Shown here: piece after piece, positions 1 through 7,479 of the stretch
How the letters are laid out: every line of letters starts with the position of its first letter
How positions within the stretch are numbered: position 1 is the first letter of the stretch
NCBI GenBank assembly: GCA_002887195.1
Contig: PJAB01000471.1
Coordinates: 1 to 25,921 of the forward strand
Length of the DNA: 25,921 nt
Reading direction: 5' to 3'
DNA from: Chrysochromulina parva
Taxonomy: Eukaryota; Haptophyta; Prymnesiales; Chrysochromulinaceae
Made by a program: the position numbers and the translations under genes
The notes under the pieces: generated by a model
Told to the model about the DNA's origin: nothing
The model's input: the letters and a program-made list of their open reading frames with translations, nothing else
The model's database searches: none

Positions 1-27
1 GAAATAGGCTGGGGCTGCTTTTCGGAC

Positions 28-759
28 ATGGAGGTGATTGAGACCATCGAGGAGCCAAGCATGCCGATTGTGACTGCCCGCTGCCAGAAAACAGTTGACA
101 ACTTTCCGAGAATGAGGGCACACCGCCGAGGCAATATTCTCGAGGCGCAGCTCATCGCCGAGAAGGGGACGTGGCGCGGTTTCAATGTGCTCAACCCCAC
201 GCGGCAAAACCTAAACGACAGACAAGGAGGGCAAGGAGATGAATGGAAGCGAATTCAGTCCGAGGTCATCGGGAAAAGGTACCAAGCAACGCCCTGCACA
301 CATGGGCGCGCGAATCGCAGAGTGTGCAAGGAGTGCGGCGGCAGCGCCATCTGCGTGCACGACAGGATACGCTCCACGTGCAAGGAGTGCGGCGGCGGCG
401 CCATCTGCGTGCACAACAGACGACGCTCCCAGTGCAAGGAGTGCGGCGGCGGCGGCATCTGCGCGCACGACAGACGACGCTCCAGATGCAAGGAGTGCGG
501 CGGCGGCGCCATCTGCGTGCACGACAGGATACGCTCCACGTGCAAGGAGTGCGGCGGCAGCGCCATCTGCGTGCACAACAGACGACGCTCCGAGTGCAAG
601 GAGTGCGGCGGCGGCGCCATCTGCGCGCACGACAGACGACGCTCCAGATGCAAGGAGTGCAGCGGCAGCGCCATCTGCGTGCACGACAGACGACGCTCCA
701 CGTGCAAGGAGTGCAAAAAATACAAAACGAACACTATAGTGTGTGAACCTTGCCAATAA
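28..759 (+). CDS. Cys/His tandem-repeat (zinc-binding-like) protein, 5' end possibly outside window
   Basis: The 243-residue frame starts at the first in-window ATG, but the same frame is open back to base 1, so the true start may lie upstream. Residues 1-99 are non-repetitive. From residue 100 there are seven 18-residue repeats of the form CKECGGxAICxHxRxRSx, then a degenerate eighth unit and a short tail ending in CEPCQ. The spacing is C-x2-C-x5-C-x-H, which suggests one metal-binding module per unit. Arg-rich loops between modules would suit nucleic-acid or protein binding, but that is inference. Cys/His repeat proteins of this look are common in algae and their large DNA viruses; I cannot name a function. 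Codon use follows the repeat. An AATAAA overlaps the stop codon at 755-760. A minus-strand protease relic converges on it from the right. Confidence 0.65.
   Translation: MEVIETIEEPSMPIVTARCQKTVDNFPRMRAHRRGNILEAQLIAEKGTWRGFNVLNPTRQNLNDRQGGQGDEWKRIQSEVIGKRYQATPCTHGRANRRVCKECGGSAICVHDRIRSTCKECGGGAICVHNRRRSQCKECGGGGICAHDRRRSRCKECGGGAICVHDRIRSTCKECGGSAICVHNRRRSECKECGGGAICAHDRRRSRCKECSGSAICVHDRRRSTCKECKKYKTNTIVCEPCQ
325..702 (+). repeat. 54-bp coding tandem repeat (7 units) with 162-bp higher-order period
   Basis: Seven consecutive 54-bp units encode the 18-residue Cys/His module. Units 1-3 (325-486) and units 4-6 (487-648) match in order: DRIRST, then NRRRS(Q/E), then an AHDRRRSR unit. This shows a three-unit block duplication on top of the basic repeat. 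Unit 7 is a separate variant (CSGSA). Because the unit length is a multiple of three and lacks stops, other frames on both strands are open here too; those are artefacts. Confidence 0.9.
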
Positions 760-821
760 AAATAAGAAAGGTCTTCACTGTGTCCTGTTTCGCTGTTAAC
801 AAAAGAGCCCAAAATAAGAGA

Positions 822-913
822 GCGCGCGCGCGCGCGCCCTTCACGCCTGTGAAGTGCTGAGAAGCGCAGCGCGCATGCATGTGACCATGGTGGGGGGGAA
901 GGGGGGGGGGGGG
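822..913. repeat. Simple repeats: (GC)8 and G-runs
   Basis: An alternating GC run occupies 822-837. A G7 run at 892-898 is followed, after two A, by a G13 run at 901-913. They lie between the stop of the Cys/His repeat gene and the ubiquitin-protease relic. I see no gene in 760-990. Confidence 0.9.
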
Positions 914-989
914 ATTTTGTGAAGAGGTGAAGGATAGAAAGCAGGGCTGCTGAGGAGATGCTGATGCAATTCTGACATTCTGTGAGTGA

Positions 990-1387
990 CTGAGTGAGGA
1001 TCGGCGGTACAAGGATCCTGAGGTCTGCATGCCTAACATGCCGCGTTCCGCGCTCGTCCAACATTTGCAGTGAGCGCAGTGATCGCGGTCACGCAGCTGC
1101 TCCGGAGTCAGGATTTGGCGTAGCGCTTCACGCACGTCCATGACGGCATCGGGACCGTCCGTGCTGGTGCGAGCAGGCCCGTCGGAAGGGAAAGCGTGTA
1201 CTATCTTGGAAATCCTGAATAAAACAGCGTCGGTGTTCGTGACGTTTCCACACTCGAGGCAGCACACGTAGTCGCTCTTCTCTCCCTGGAATAGGTTCTC
1301 GATAAGCCTCTCGTGCTGGCTGACGGTGTCGTGCACACTGTCCCCCACCGACTTCACTTCGGTGTGGAGCGCTGGAGCCTTGGCGGC
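990..1387 (-). pseudogene. Ubiquitin-specific protease (USP, C19) zinc-ribbon fragment, frameshifted
   Basis: Reading down the minus strand from 1387, the frame gives LIENLFQGEKSDYVCCLECG, then a stretch ending LTPEQLRDRDHCAHCKC. This matches the finger region of USP deubiquitinases, where a LFxGxxxxYVxCxxCG motif is followed by PExL and a second CxxC. Just after the second CxxC (about 1064) the match continues in another minus frame as LDERGTRHVR followed by LRILVPPIL. That resembles the next USP element, a D(A/E) and then LPPxL. The break fits a loss of one base. The frame is closed upstream by TGA at 1390-1388. No Cys box (catalytic NxGNTCxxxS type) or His box was found nearby. It is best read as a degenerate gene piece; an unrecognised exon structure is the alternative. 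Confidence 0.55.
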
Positions 1388-1647
1388 TCACAGTTTTGAG
1401 CGATGGCCTTCTTTGCGTTTGCTGATTTCAGATTGAAAGGGTGGTGTCCCCAGGCCAGAGCAGTTGCAGCTATATTTAGCACGATGAGCTCTCCAGACTC
1501 AAACTCTTCAACGGTGAGAGTCGTGTCATCCCGGGCCACAACGGCCCCATGTTTCGGTTGCCGGGCGGGGCAACGCCAGCATGGGGTGTGGCAGCTGGGG
1601 CAACGGCGGCGTCGGCCCTTGGGCGTCGGAGGCATGGGCGGCATCAT
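1354..1647 (-). CDS. Doubtful small ORF with Cys cluster
   Basis: This is a 97-residue minus-strand frame from the ATG at 1647. It begins with a Pro/Arg-rich stretch, then CPSCHTPCWRCPAR, a possible zinc knuckle. A more ordinary, protein-like stretch follows that includes TVEEFESGELIVLNIAATA. I do not recognise it. It overlaps the 5' edge of the ubiquitin-protease relic in a different frame, so it may be an exon or another remnant of the same locus. The complementary plus strand is also open here, which lowers confidence that either is a gene. Confidence 0.2.
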   Translation of the reverse strand: MMPPMPPTPKGRRRRCPSCHTPCWRCPARQPKHGAVVARDDTTLTVEEFESGELIVLNIAATALAWGHHPFNLKSANAKKAIAQNCEPPRLQRSTPK

Positions 1648-1986
1648 CCCGTCGCCTCCGCAACGGGCATGCCGTCGTGAGCTTGACACATTCCATTTAG
1701 CAGCCGTGGCCACGTTACATGTACCCGCCGCGGTGCCGTCCTTGCTCGACCTTGTAGTTCCAGCCCCTTCCAGAGAGCCAGGTTGGCTGGCAACTCAGCT
1801 CGTTGGCGGCCTCGTGTGCGCGGATTCGCTCCCAAATAGCTGCCAGGGCCGCAGGGCCCTCCTTCCAGAGGACCAAATCCGTTCACAGCCTATTCACACC
1901 AACTTGCGAAGAACAATGGCAAGCTGCTTGGCACTAAACACACGCACAGCCGCAACCTGCACTGACACGCTCCCTTATTCTCGCGC

Positions 1987-1988
1987 AG
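1987..1988 (+). other. 3' splice site of the TMEM50-type gene
   Basis: A pyrimidine-rich tract from about 1969 ends in CAG at 1986-1988, directly before the homologous reading frame in phase 0. No GT lies between the ATG at 1916 and this site. The donor is therefore either further upstream or non-canonical; a GC donor right after that ATG is possible but would give a short N-terminus. Confidence 0.6.
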
Positions 1989-2498
1989 GACGACGACGCT
2001 GCCGCCAAGTGCGCTTCGCTGGGCTCGCTCGCCAGCGGCATCATAGTGGCCGTCGGCTGGTACATCTTTATCGATGGACTCGTGCAAGCCGCAGCCGACT
2101 GCGTCCACTGGGGCAACCACTTCAACCCTAATGGCTGCACGAATGCGTCGCGCGGTGCCGACTACTTAGCACCTCCTGGACTGCAGAGCGGTGCCTACTG
2201 GACGCCAGGCATTCTCTCCACGGTCGGGCTCATCGCCCTGAACATCATCAACTGGGATGCTGTGACAGAGGACTTCGACTCCGGCCTCGCGTGCAAAGCG
2301 CGCGTGTGGGTTACCACGTCCTTCGTGCTCATGTTCTGCGGTCTGGGTGCCGCCATATGGATCCTCGTGCTTGACCTGCAACTCGGCCCCCAGTACTACC
2401 ACTGGGGAGGTGTGTCCGTGATGATCCAGACGGTGCTCATCCTCATTGGCGGCTTCTTGTTCCGCGTATCGCGACGCGGAGGTGACCATGGCGTCTGA
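1989..2498 (+). CDS. TMEM50: TMEM50-family (UPF0220) small membrane protein, 3' exon
   Basis: The exon encodes about 169 residues. The N-terminal part starts DDDAAAKCASLGSLASGIIV and runs into the first membrane segment ending VGWYIFIDG. The second segment is TPGILSTVGLIALNIINW. An ARVWVTTSFVLMFCGLGAAIW segment and VSVMIQTVLILIGGFLFRVSR complete four helices. This order, the internal ARVW and the GGxxF(K/R) ending match TMEM50A/B, small endomembrane proteins of unsettled function. There is an insertion with GCTNASRGAD between helices 1 and 2 relative to animal proteins. The exon begins after a pyrimidine-rich CTCCCTTATTCTCGCGCAG acceptor. The first exon, expected to encode roughly 10-20 residues, was not located with confidence. 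The GTG at 2046 is inside helix 1 and is not a start. Confidence 0.85.
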   Translation, partial: DDDAAAKCASLGSLASGIIVAVGWYIFIDGLVQAAADCVHWGNHFNPNGCTNASRGADYLAPPGLQSGAYWTPGILSTVGLIALNIINWDAVTEDFDSGLACKARVWVTTSFVLMFCGLGAAIWILVLDLQLGPQYYHWGGVSVMIQTVLILIGGFLFRVSRRGGDHGV

Positions 2499-3308
2499 AA
2501 TGCGAGTAGCATGCGTCTTGTGTGCGAGCCATCCGTGTGTGCGGGGGGGGCTCCGCCGCCCACTCCCATCCTGCTGGCCACGAGCGATCGGACGTGCGTG
2601 TCGGCTGTGGGGGGTCGCGCGAAGAACCGCATGGCGAGGAGCCGAGCGGGTGCGCGGGTCTCTCGTGGCTCCTGTGCGGCGTGAGCGACCTTGGGCTCGA
2701 TTCCACAAGCACAACCATCCACCAAAACGCTCGCACTGTCACATCAGGCAAACACTCGACACTGCGTCCGGGCCCGGCCCCCAACGCCCAACGCGCAACA
2801 GCAACGCGCCGGCCCGGGCGACGACGCGCGCGCGAACCGCCGCGAAACCGCTGCTCGGCGCACCCGCACCGGGGCCGACAACTCGCCGACGGGAACACCC
2901 GCGCCGCTCGAGCGCGGGTAACACACTTACGACTTACGTTACAGCTCGGCTTAGTACACCGACGCGTCTACAGAACTCAACCGACCGGAGCGCACGAGAA
3001 CGTGCGCGTACCGGTCCCCGCGGATAGACCGCGGACGTACGCTCCTGACGTAACCGCTAACCCGACCCAGGCCGCCAGGCGTGTGCCACGGCCAAAGGAC
3101 ACGCGACGCGCGGTGGCGGGGTCCCGTGTGGGCCCGTCCGGGCCCCAGCTCCTACGCACCGATCCGTAACCGATACGCCGATCTTCATCTCGTGACATCT
3201 CCCGCCCACTGCGGCCACGGCCGCTGCCTCTTGGCCTTGCGGGAGAAGATGTGGCTGGACGTGGCTGTGCTTCGTTATGGGGACGTTGCCTCTTCACCAG
3301 GAATTGAG
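2499..3308. other. Convergent spacer without recognisable gene
   Basis: About 810 bp lie between the 3' ends of the TMEM50-type gene (+) and the unknown membrane/coiled-coil gene (-). It is CpG-rich, with a G8 run near 2541 and a strongly CG-dense stretch from about 2770 to 3170. Several plus-strand frames are open but overlap one another and have Arg/Pro/Thr-rich translations typical of GC-rich noncoding DNA. I saw no tRNA, no clear terminator and no conserved motif. Confidence 0.6.
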
Positions 3309-5513
3309 CTAGGAATTGGGAGCCGGGACAGGCATGAGCCACCGCCGTGCCGAGGTGGCAGACTGCGTGATGGCGCGCGGCAGCTCGTCCGTGACCACGA
3401 GGAGTGCCACGGCGAGCGCATAAGCCACCTCCTCTGACGCATCGCTTACGGCTCGGCCAGCTGACGTAGCACGGCCAAACACGTGACGACATGCGCGTTC
3501 GAGCATCTCCGCGCACAGGTGCAAGCAGCGGGCGGCTGCGGCGACGGCAAGCGCGCGGCTCGAGCCGAGCGCGCCCGGCATGGCGCGTAGCGCAGGCAGC
3601 GACAGGAGCGGCGCGAACGAGGGCAGGTGCAGCGACGGTGGCAACAGCAGCGTCGCTCGAGAGACGGAAGCTAGGCGAGGGAGCCTCGGTGGAGAGAGCT
3701 CAGTGCTGCCGAGCGCCGCGAGGCGGCTCGAGACAGTGCTCGAGACGGCGCCGAGACTCGCCACCAGTCGAGCCACCAAGCCCTTGAGCTCGGGGGGTAG
3801 AGGTGCCTCAACTGCCAGTTGTTCAGCTGCCATCTGTCCACGCGCGCGAACGACTGCCATGTACACGCGAAGCAAGCGCCGCGTCTTTGTGGCCTGTTTC
3901 TTGGCCGCACGCCGAAGCTGCTGTGCGGCCACTTCCGCGTCCTCAACGAGCAGCGCCACGCGGCTTGTGGCCAACCCGCTCGCCACGTGCGCCACGCTCA
4001 CGCTCCGCTCCAACGCCGCGTTCGCTCTTTGGAGGGCAACCACTGCGGCCGGTGCAGCGGCTGCGGTGACATTGGCAAGGAGCGTCGGCACAGAGCTTGA
4101 AAGCTCGCGTGCGATCGCCAGGAATTGCGCACGCAGCAGCGCCGTGTGCAACACCGCAGCTCGCTGCAGCTGCAACGCTGTTGACGATGGATCGATGGCG
4201 AGACTGCGCGCGTGTGCGCCAGTCATCGAGAGTGTCGACAAGGCCGCTTCGGGCACGGCCTCAAGTGCGACACGCACGCGGCGTGCACACTCGATAGAAA
4301 TGGCGGCGGCGGGGGCAAGCTGAGAGGTGAGCACTTCACGCGCGCTGGTGGCTCGCCTCTGGCTCGCGACTAGGATGGCGACGCCCAATGCACGACAGAG
4401 CTCACTCACACTCGCGTGAGCTTGCTGTACTGCGGCCGCACGCTGCTCTGCAGCGCGCGCGTCGTCCCTCGCCTGCTTGAGCGACGCGCGCACATACGCC
4501 AGCTCGTGGGCGAGTGTAGCCGCCCGCGCCTCCGCCTCACGCGCACGCTCCTCGAGGCCCTCAGCCACGAGCAGCTGCGAACGGAGCTCCGCGATCTCGG
4601 CGGCATCGACGGCCGCAAGGGCTGCGAAACTCGGCGCCTCTGCTGCCGCGCCGACGTCGGCAACAGCCGTTGCGTCAGGCACGGCGAAGTAGATCGTGTC
4701 GAAGTCGGCGGTGGCCAGGGCTACCGGCCATTCGGAGACGTTGGCGGCCAGCGCCGTGAAGACGCCGTCAGCTGAGCTGACTGCGACGGACCCCTCGCTC
4801 AAGTCGACGTCGTGCTCTGCATAGACTGCATCTGGTTCTGGATCGGTCGAGCTCCCAGCAAGTTTTGCAGCGCCAACGAGGATCGCGAGCACGGCGGCGC
4901 ATGCGATCGTTTCGTGCGGGACACTCGACAGGAAGTTATCTTGGAGGGCTACCGACGTTGTAGCGGGCGCCAGTGGAGAAGCGAGCACCAACGACGCAAG
5001 ACCATTCGTAGTCGGCTGGCTGCTTGCGGCCGTGTTCACGTTTGCGGACACTATGCCACTGATGCCGAAACCGAAAAGCGCGCCCAGCATGAGAAGCGCG
5101 CACGATGTGACCGGTGAACCAGGCCGTCCCGCTGGTGATGAAGCACCCTTGCTCGGATCTTGCACAGCCACGACCGTTCTTGCCGGCAATGGCTTACTAC
5201 GTTGCTGGGCGGCGGAAAACATAGCTCCAACCACAACAACAGCCGCAGTGGCAGCCAGAACGGCGCCAGGCTCGGCCACACTCACCCACGAGCTGGCGTC
5301 TGCTGAAGCACGGGTGGCCATCTCCTCGGCCTCAAAGGCTCTTACCGACGTGCTGATGCCCTCGAGGAGCGCCGCCAGCTCAGCTGCATCGGCGGCGTCG
5401 CCACCCAGGAGCCGTGGGCTTGCGCGCACAGTCAGACTTGAAACCCGCAACGGAAGCGCGCTCGGAGCCGTTTTCAGGAGGGCTGGGACACTCAGGAGGA
5501 GGCCGGCGTGCAT
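3309..5513 (-). CDS. Unrecognised Ala-rich protein with three membrane segments and a coiled coil
   Basis: A single uninterrupted frame of 734 residues starts at an ATG. The first 35 residues are hydrophobic then Ser/Arg-rich without acids, which resembles an organelle (possibly plastid) presequence. Candidate membrane helices are at about 82-101 (ATAAVVVVGAMFSAA), 137-157 (ALLMLGALFGFGISGIV) and 202-220 (ACAAVLAILVGAAKLAG). Residues 300-375 are rich in Ala, Glu and Arg with heptad spacing, as in a coiled coil. The rest is Ala/Leu-rich, probably helical. A Pro/Leu segment at about 625-655 is followed by another helical, partly hydrophobic C-terminus. I recognise no enzyme motif. The coherent domain layout and absence of stops argue for a real gene. 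Its 5' neighbour on the same strand is the methyltransferase-like gene, 218 bp away. Confidence 0.7.
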   Translation of the reverse strand: MHAGLLLSVPALLKTAPSALPLRVSSLTVRASPRLLGGDAADAAELAALLEGISTSVRAFEAEEMATRASADASSWVSVAEPGAVLAATAAVVVVGAMFSAAQQRSKPLPARTVVAVQDPSKGASSPAGRPGSPVTSCALLMLGALFGFGISGIVSANVNTAASSQPTTNGLASLVLASPLAPATTSVALQDNFLSSVPHETIACAAVLAILVGAAKLAGSSTDPEPDAVYAEHDVDLSEGSVAVSSADGVFTALAANVSEWPVALATADFDTIYFAVPDATAVADVGAAAEAPSFAALAAVDAAEIAELRSQLLVAEGLEERAREAEARAATLAHELAYVRASLKQARDDARAAEQRAAAVQQAHASVSELCRALGVAILVASQRRATSAREVLTSQLAPAAAISIECARRVRVALEAVPEAALSTLSMTGAHARSLAIDPSSTALQLQRAAVLHTALLRAQFLAIARELSSSVPTLLANVTAAAAPAAVVALQRANAALERSVSVAHVASGLATSRVALLVEDAEVAAQQLRRAAKKQATKTRRLLRVYMAVVRARGQMAAEQLAVEAPLPPELKGLVARLVASLGAVSSTVSSRLAALGSTELSPPRLPRLASVSRATLLLPPSLHLPSFAPLLSLPALRAMPGALGSSRALAVAAAARCLHLCAEMLERACRHVFGRATSAGRAVSDASEEVAYALAVALLVVTDELPRAITQSATSARRWLMPVPAPNS

Positions 5514-5731
5514 TGTGCCTTTTAATGCCTTGATGAGATTCCTGTGTTCCCCACGATGATTTCAGACGCAACTTCGAGTTTCGTCATTATTCTGGTTCAT
5601 ACAAAGTTCAGCACACATTCACATTTAATTGGGCATGGATGCACAGGCTGTGGACATCCCGTCCGCTCCGCAGCGCGCGCGCACCACGAGGCTTTTGTAC
5701 AGGTGCACTTTTGTTTGGGGCTAACCGAGGG

Positions 5732-7240
5732 CTAACTTGTGGCGCTTGGCAGCGGGATCCAGTGCACCGCCAGCTCCGGTCCACCTCGCTGCACGAGCGC
5801 GATGCGTAACCCGTCGAGCACGTCCTCGGCAGCGCCGGCGGCGCCCGCGCCAAAGCGCGAGCGTCGCTTGACCAGGAGCGCCTGCTTGGAGTTCTCGGGG
5901 AAGAGCGCTGCGGTGCTCGATAGCGTGTCCGGGGCGGCCCCGTAGCGCTGCATCTCGCGTACCACGTCCTCGTACAAGGCGGCACGCACGCCCCCGCTCT
6001 TCGAGGCGGCTGGCAGCAGGAGGGGCGTCCAGTCGCCGCTCTGCACCATCTCGTGGACAAACATGATTTGGCCGTGGTGCCCCATGGCGTGGGGCATGGC
6101 GCCTGCCTGCCAAACGTCGTCCAGTCCAATGAGTGCCCCCACCATGCTCTTGTCCTCGAGGTACGCCTGCAGAGGTGCGTTGCAGAAGCGCACCTTCCCG
6201 CCATCATAGTACACAAAGCCGACAGGCTGCTCCAACTCGAGGGCCGGGCTGGGCTCGTCCACAAAACGGACGTGCTCACTCAGCCCGAGCCACTCCAGCG
6301 AGAGCCGATTGCACGTGAATTTGACGTGCCGCTTGCGCCGGTAGCCGCCAGGATCGAGCGAGAGGTATTGGCAAGACGGGCAAAGCGCGCGCTTGAGGAT
6401 CGCAAAGTACCCCGTTACACCTCCGCAAAAGTTGCCACTCTCGACAATCGCAAAGGGGTGCGGCAGTGTGAGCGCGGCGAGCACAAACATCGTGCCCACG
6501 GAGCGCCAGTCAGCCGAGAAGAAGTCTGAATGAGCCACGCCGTGCCACACGCTACTCGACCTCATGAGTTGATCGGGGCTCGTCACGTTGCTATGTCGCT
6601 TGTCGAGTCGAGAGAGCTTGCCCGCCCGCACCTTGGGGCGGCGCGTCTCGGTGGCGTTCGCCGAAGCGTTGCACGCGGGAGCAAGCAAGGCCGCTGGTAG
6701 CGCCATCGTGCACACGTCGAGGCGGCTGAGGACCGCAGACGCGATGCGCAGCCGCTCGGCGTGCGTCGTGCTGCGCGCTTGTAGCATCTGGCGTTCATGC
6801 GGCCACAGCAGGCCCGTCTGTCGGGTGGCCATGCCGTCCTCTGTGACATTCACTGCTGAGAGCGCTGGGGACTGCTGTTCTGGGCGGAGCGGTGCTCCTG
6901 GCCGAGATGAGGGGATGAAGCTCCAGACGGACGCAGAGAAGGCGCCGGTGCCGTTGGATTGACAGCGGCGATGCTCGAGCTCCGGGTCGTGCTGCAGAGC
7001 TGTGCACAGGTGATGCGTCTGCGTACGCCACAGCGCACCACGGATGAGCGCATCGACCTTCAGGTAGTAGTCGGCGAATGCGTGAGGGACGCTCCCCTCC
7101 ACCCGGAGCACGTGCTGAGTGTGCGTCCCGGGTGTCGGATTGGCGGGCGGCTGCGGGAAGTGAAAGATGCTCTCGTAGCCGAAGCCAGGAGGATGCATAA
7201 GGTGAGTGAGCACGAGGGAGGCGTTATAGATCGCCGCCAT
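5732..7240 (-). CDS. Class I SAM-methyltransferase-like protein
   Basis: The frame gives 502 residues from the ATG at 7240, which has a strong ACCATGG context; the frame extends upstream only to a GTG. The N-terminal 240 residues are unrecognised, with several NxT/S sites. Residues 260-400 look like a Rossmann methyltransferase of the Methyltransf_24 kind. FAIVESGNFCGGVTG resembles the SAM-binding E-x-G-x-x-x-G loop, though with S in place of the usual first Gly-side residue. LSLDPG at about 293 fits the acidic end of strand 2. VYYDGG at about 343 resembles the D-G-x-H element but lacks the His. LIGLDDV at about 370 matches the G-x-x-x-x-DD element. I infer a methyltransferase or a derived, possibly inactive relative; the substrate is unknown. 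It is transcribed divergently from the Dus1-type gene. Confidence 0.6.
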   Translation of the reverse strand: MAAIYNASLVLTHLMHPPGFGYESIFHFPQPPANPTPGTHTQHVLRVEGSVPHAFADYYLKVDALIRGALWRTQTHHLCTALQHDPELEHRRCQSNGTGAFSASVWSFIPSSRPGAPLRPEQQSPALSAVNVTEDGMATRQTGLLWPHERQMLQARSTTHAERLRIASAVLSRLDVCTMALPAALLAPACNASANATETRRPKVRAGKLSRLDKRHSNVTSPDQLMRSSSVWHGVAHSDFFSADWRSVGTMFVLAALTLPHPFAIVESGNFCGGVTGYFAILKRALCPSCQYLSLDPGGYRRKRHVKFTCNRLSLEWLGLSEHVRFVDEPSPALELEQPVGFVYYDGGKVRFCNAPLQAYLEDKSMVGALIGLDDVWQAGAMPHAMGHHGQIMFVHEMVQSGDWTPLLLPAASKSGGVRAALYEDVVREMQRYGAAPDTLSSTAALFPENSKQALLVKRRSRFGAGAAGAAEDVLDGLRIALVQRGGPELAVHWIPLPSATS

Positions 7241-7479
7241 GGTTCTCGGCGTGTTGGAAATCCCAAGATGTTCGCTGACTTGTGTTGATCCTTGGGGCGT
7301 CACGCGGTTGTGGCGTTTTTAGGCGGGGCTTCACAAGTTTCTTCGACTTGTGGTTGCATGCACGATTACATGTATCGAGCTCTGCACTGAGTGTCAATCG
7401 AGCACTCTACGGAAACTCTACGGAAACTCTGGGCCTGTGAATGTGATCGTGTGTTTCATCACGCGTGTTTGGTCGGAAA
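7241..7479. promoter_or_regulatory. Divergent promoter region, methyltransferase-like gene / DUS1
   Basis: This is a 239-bp region between two divergent ATGs. It is less GC-rich than the flanking genes and shows no clear TATA box. It contains an 11-bp direct repeat (ACTCTACGGAA) at 7404-7414 and 7415-7425 with a third partial copy to 7430. Promoter identity is inferred from gene orientation only. Confidence 0.45.

Noticed and set aside
325..702. Assignment to the EsV-1-7 cysteine-motif family
   Set aside because: That motif is described with C-x4-C-x16-C-x2-H spacing, which does not fit the C-x2-C-x5-C-x-H pattern seen here.
325..702. CRISPR array
   Set aside because: Repeats are contiguous and coding, without unique spacers, and the genome is eukaryotic.
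211..1064. Minus-strand and alternate plus-strand open frames over the Cys/His repeat
   Set aside because: A 54-bp repeat without stops opens several frames at once. Only the plus frame with conserved C-x2-C-x5-C-x-H spacing makes protein sense. The part of one minus frame near 1064-990 is retained only as the continuation of the USP relic.
1403..2131. Plus-strand 242-codon frame
   Set aside because: It runs antisense to the Cys-cluster ORF and then out of frame through the TMEM50-type exon, whose frame is fixed by homology.
2446..3169. Two overlapping plus-strand frames after the TMEM50-type gene
   Set aside because: They overlap each other and have Arg/Pro/Thr-rich translations expected from GC-rich noncoding DNA. 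No motif or credible start was seen.
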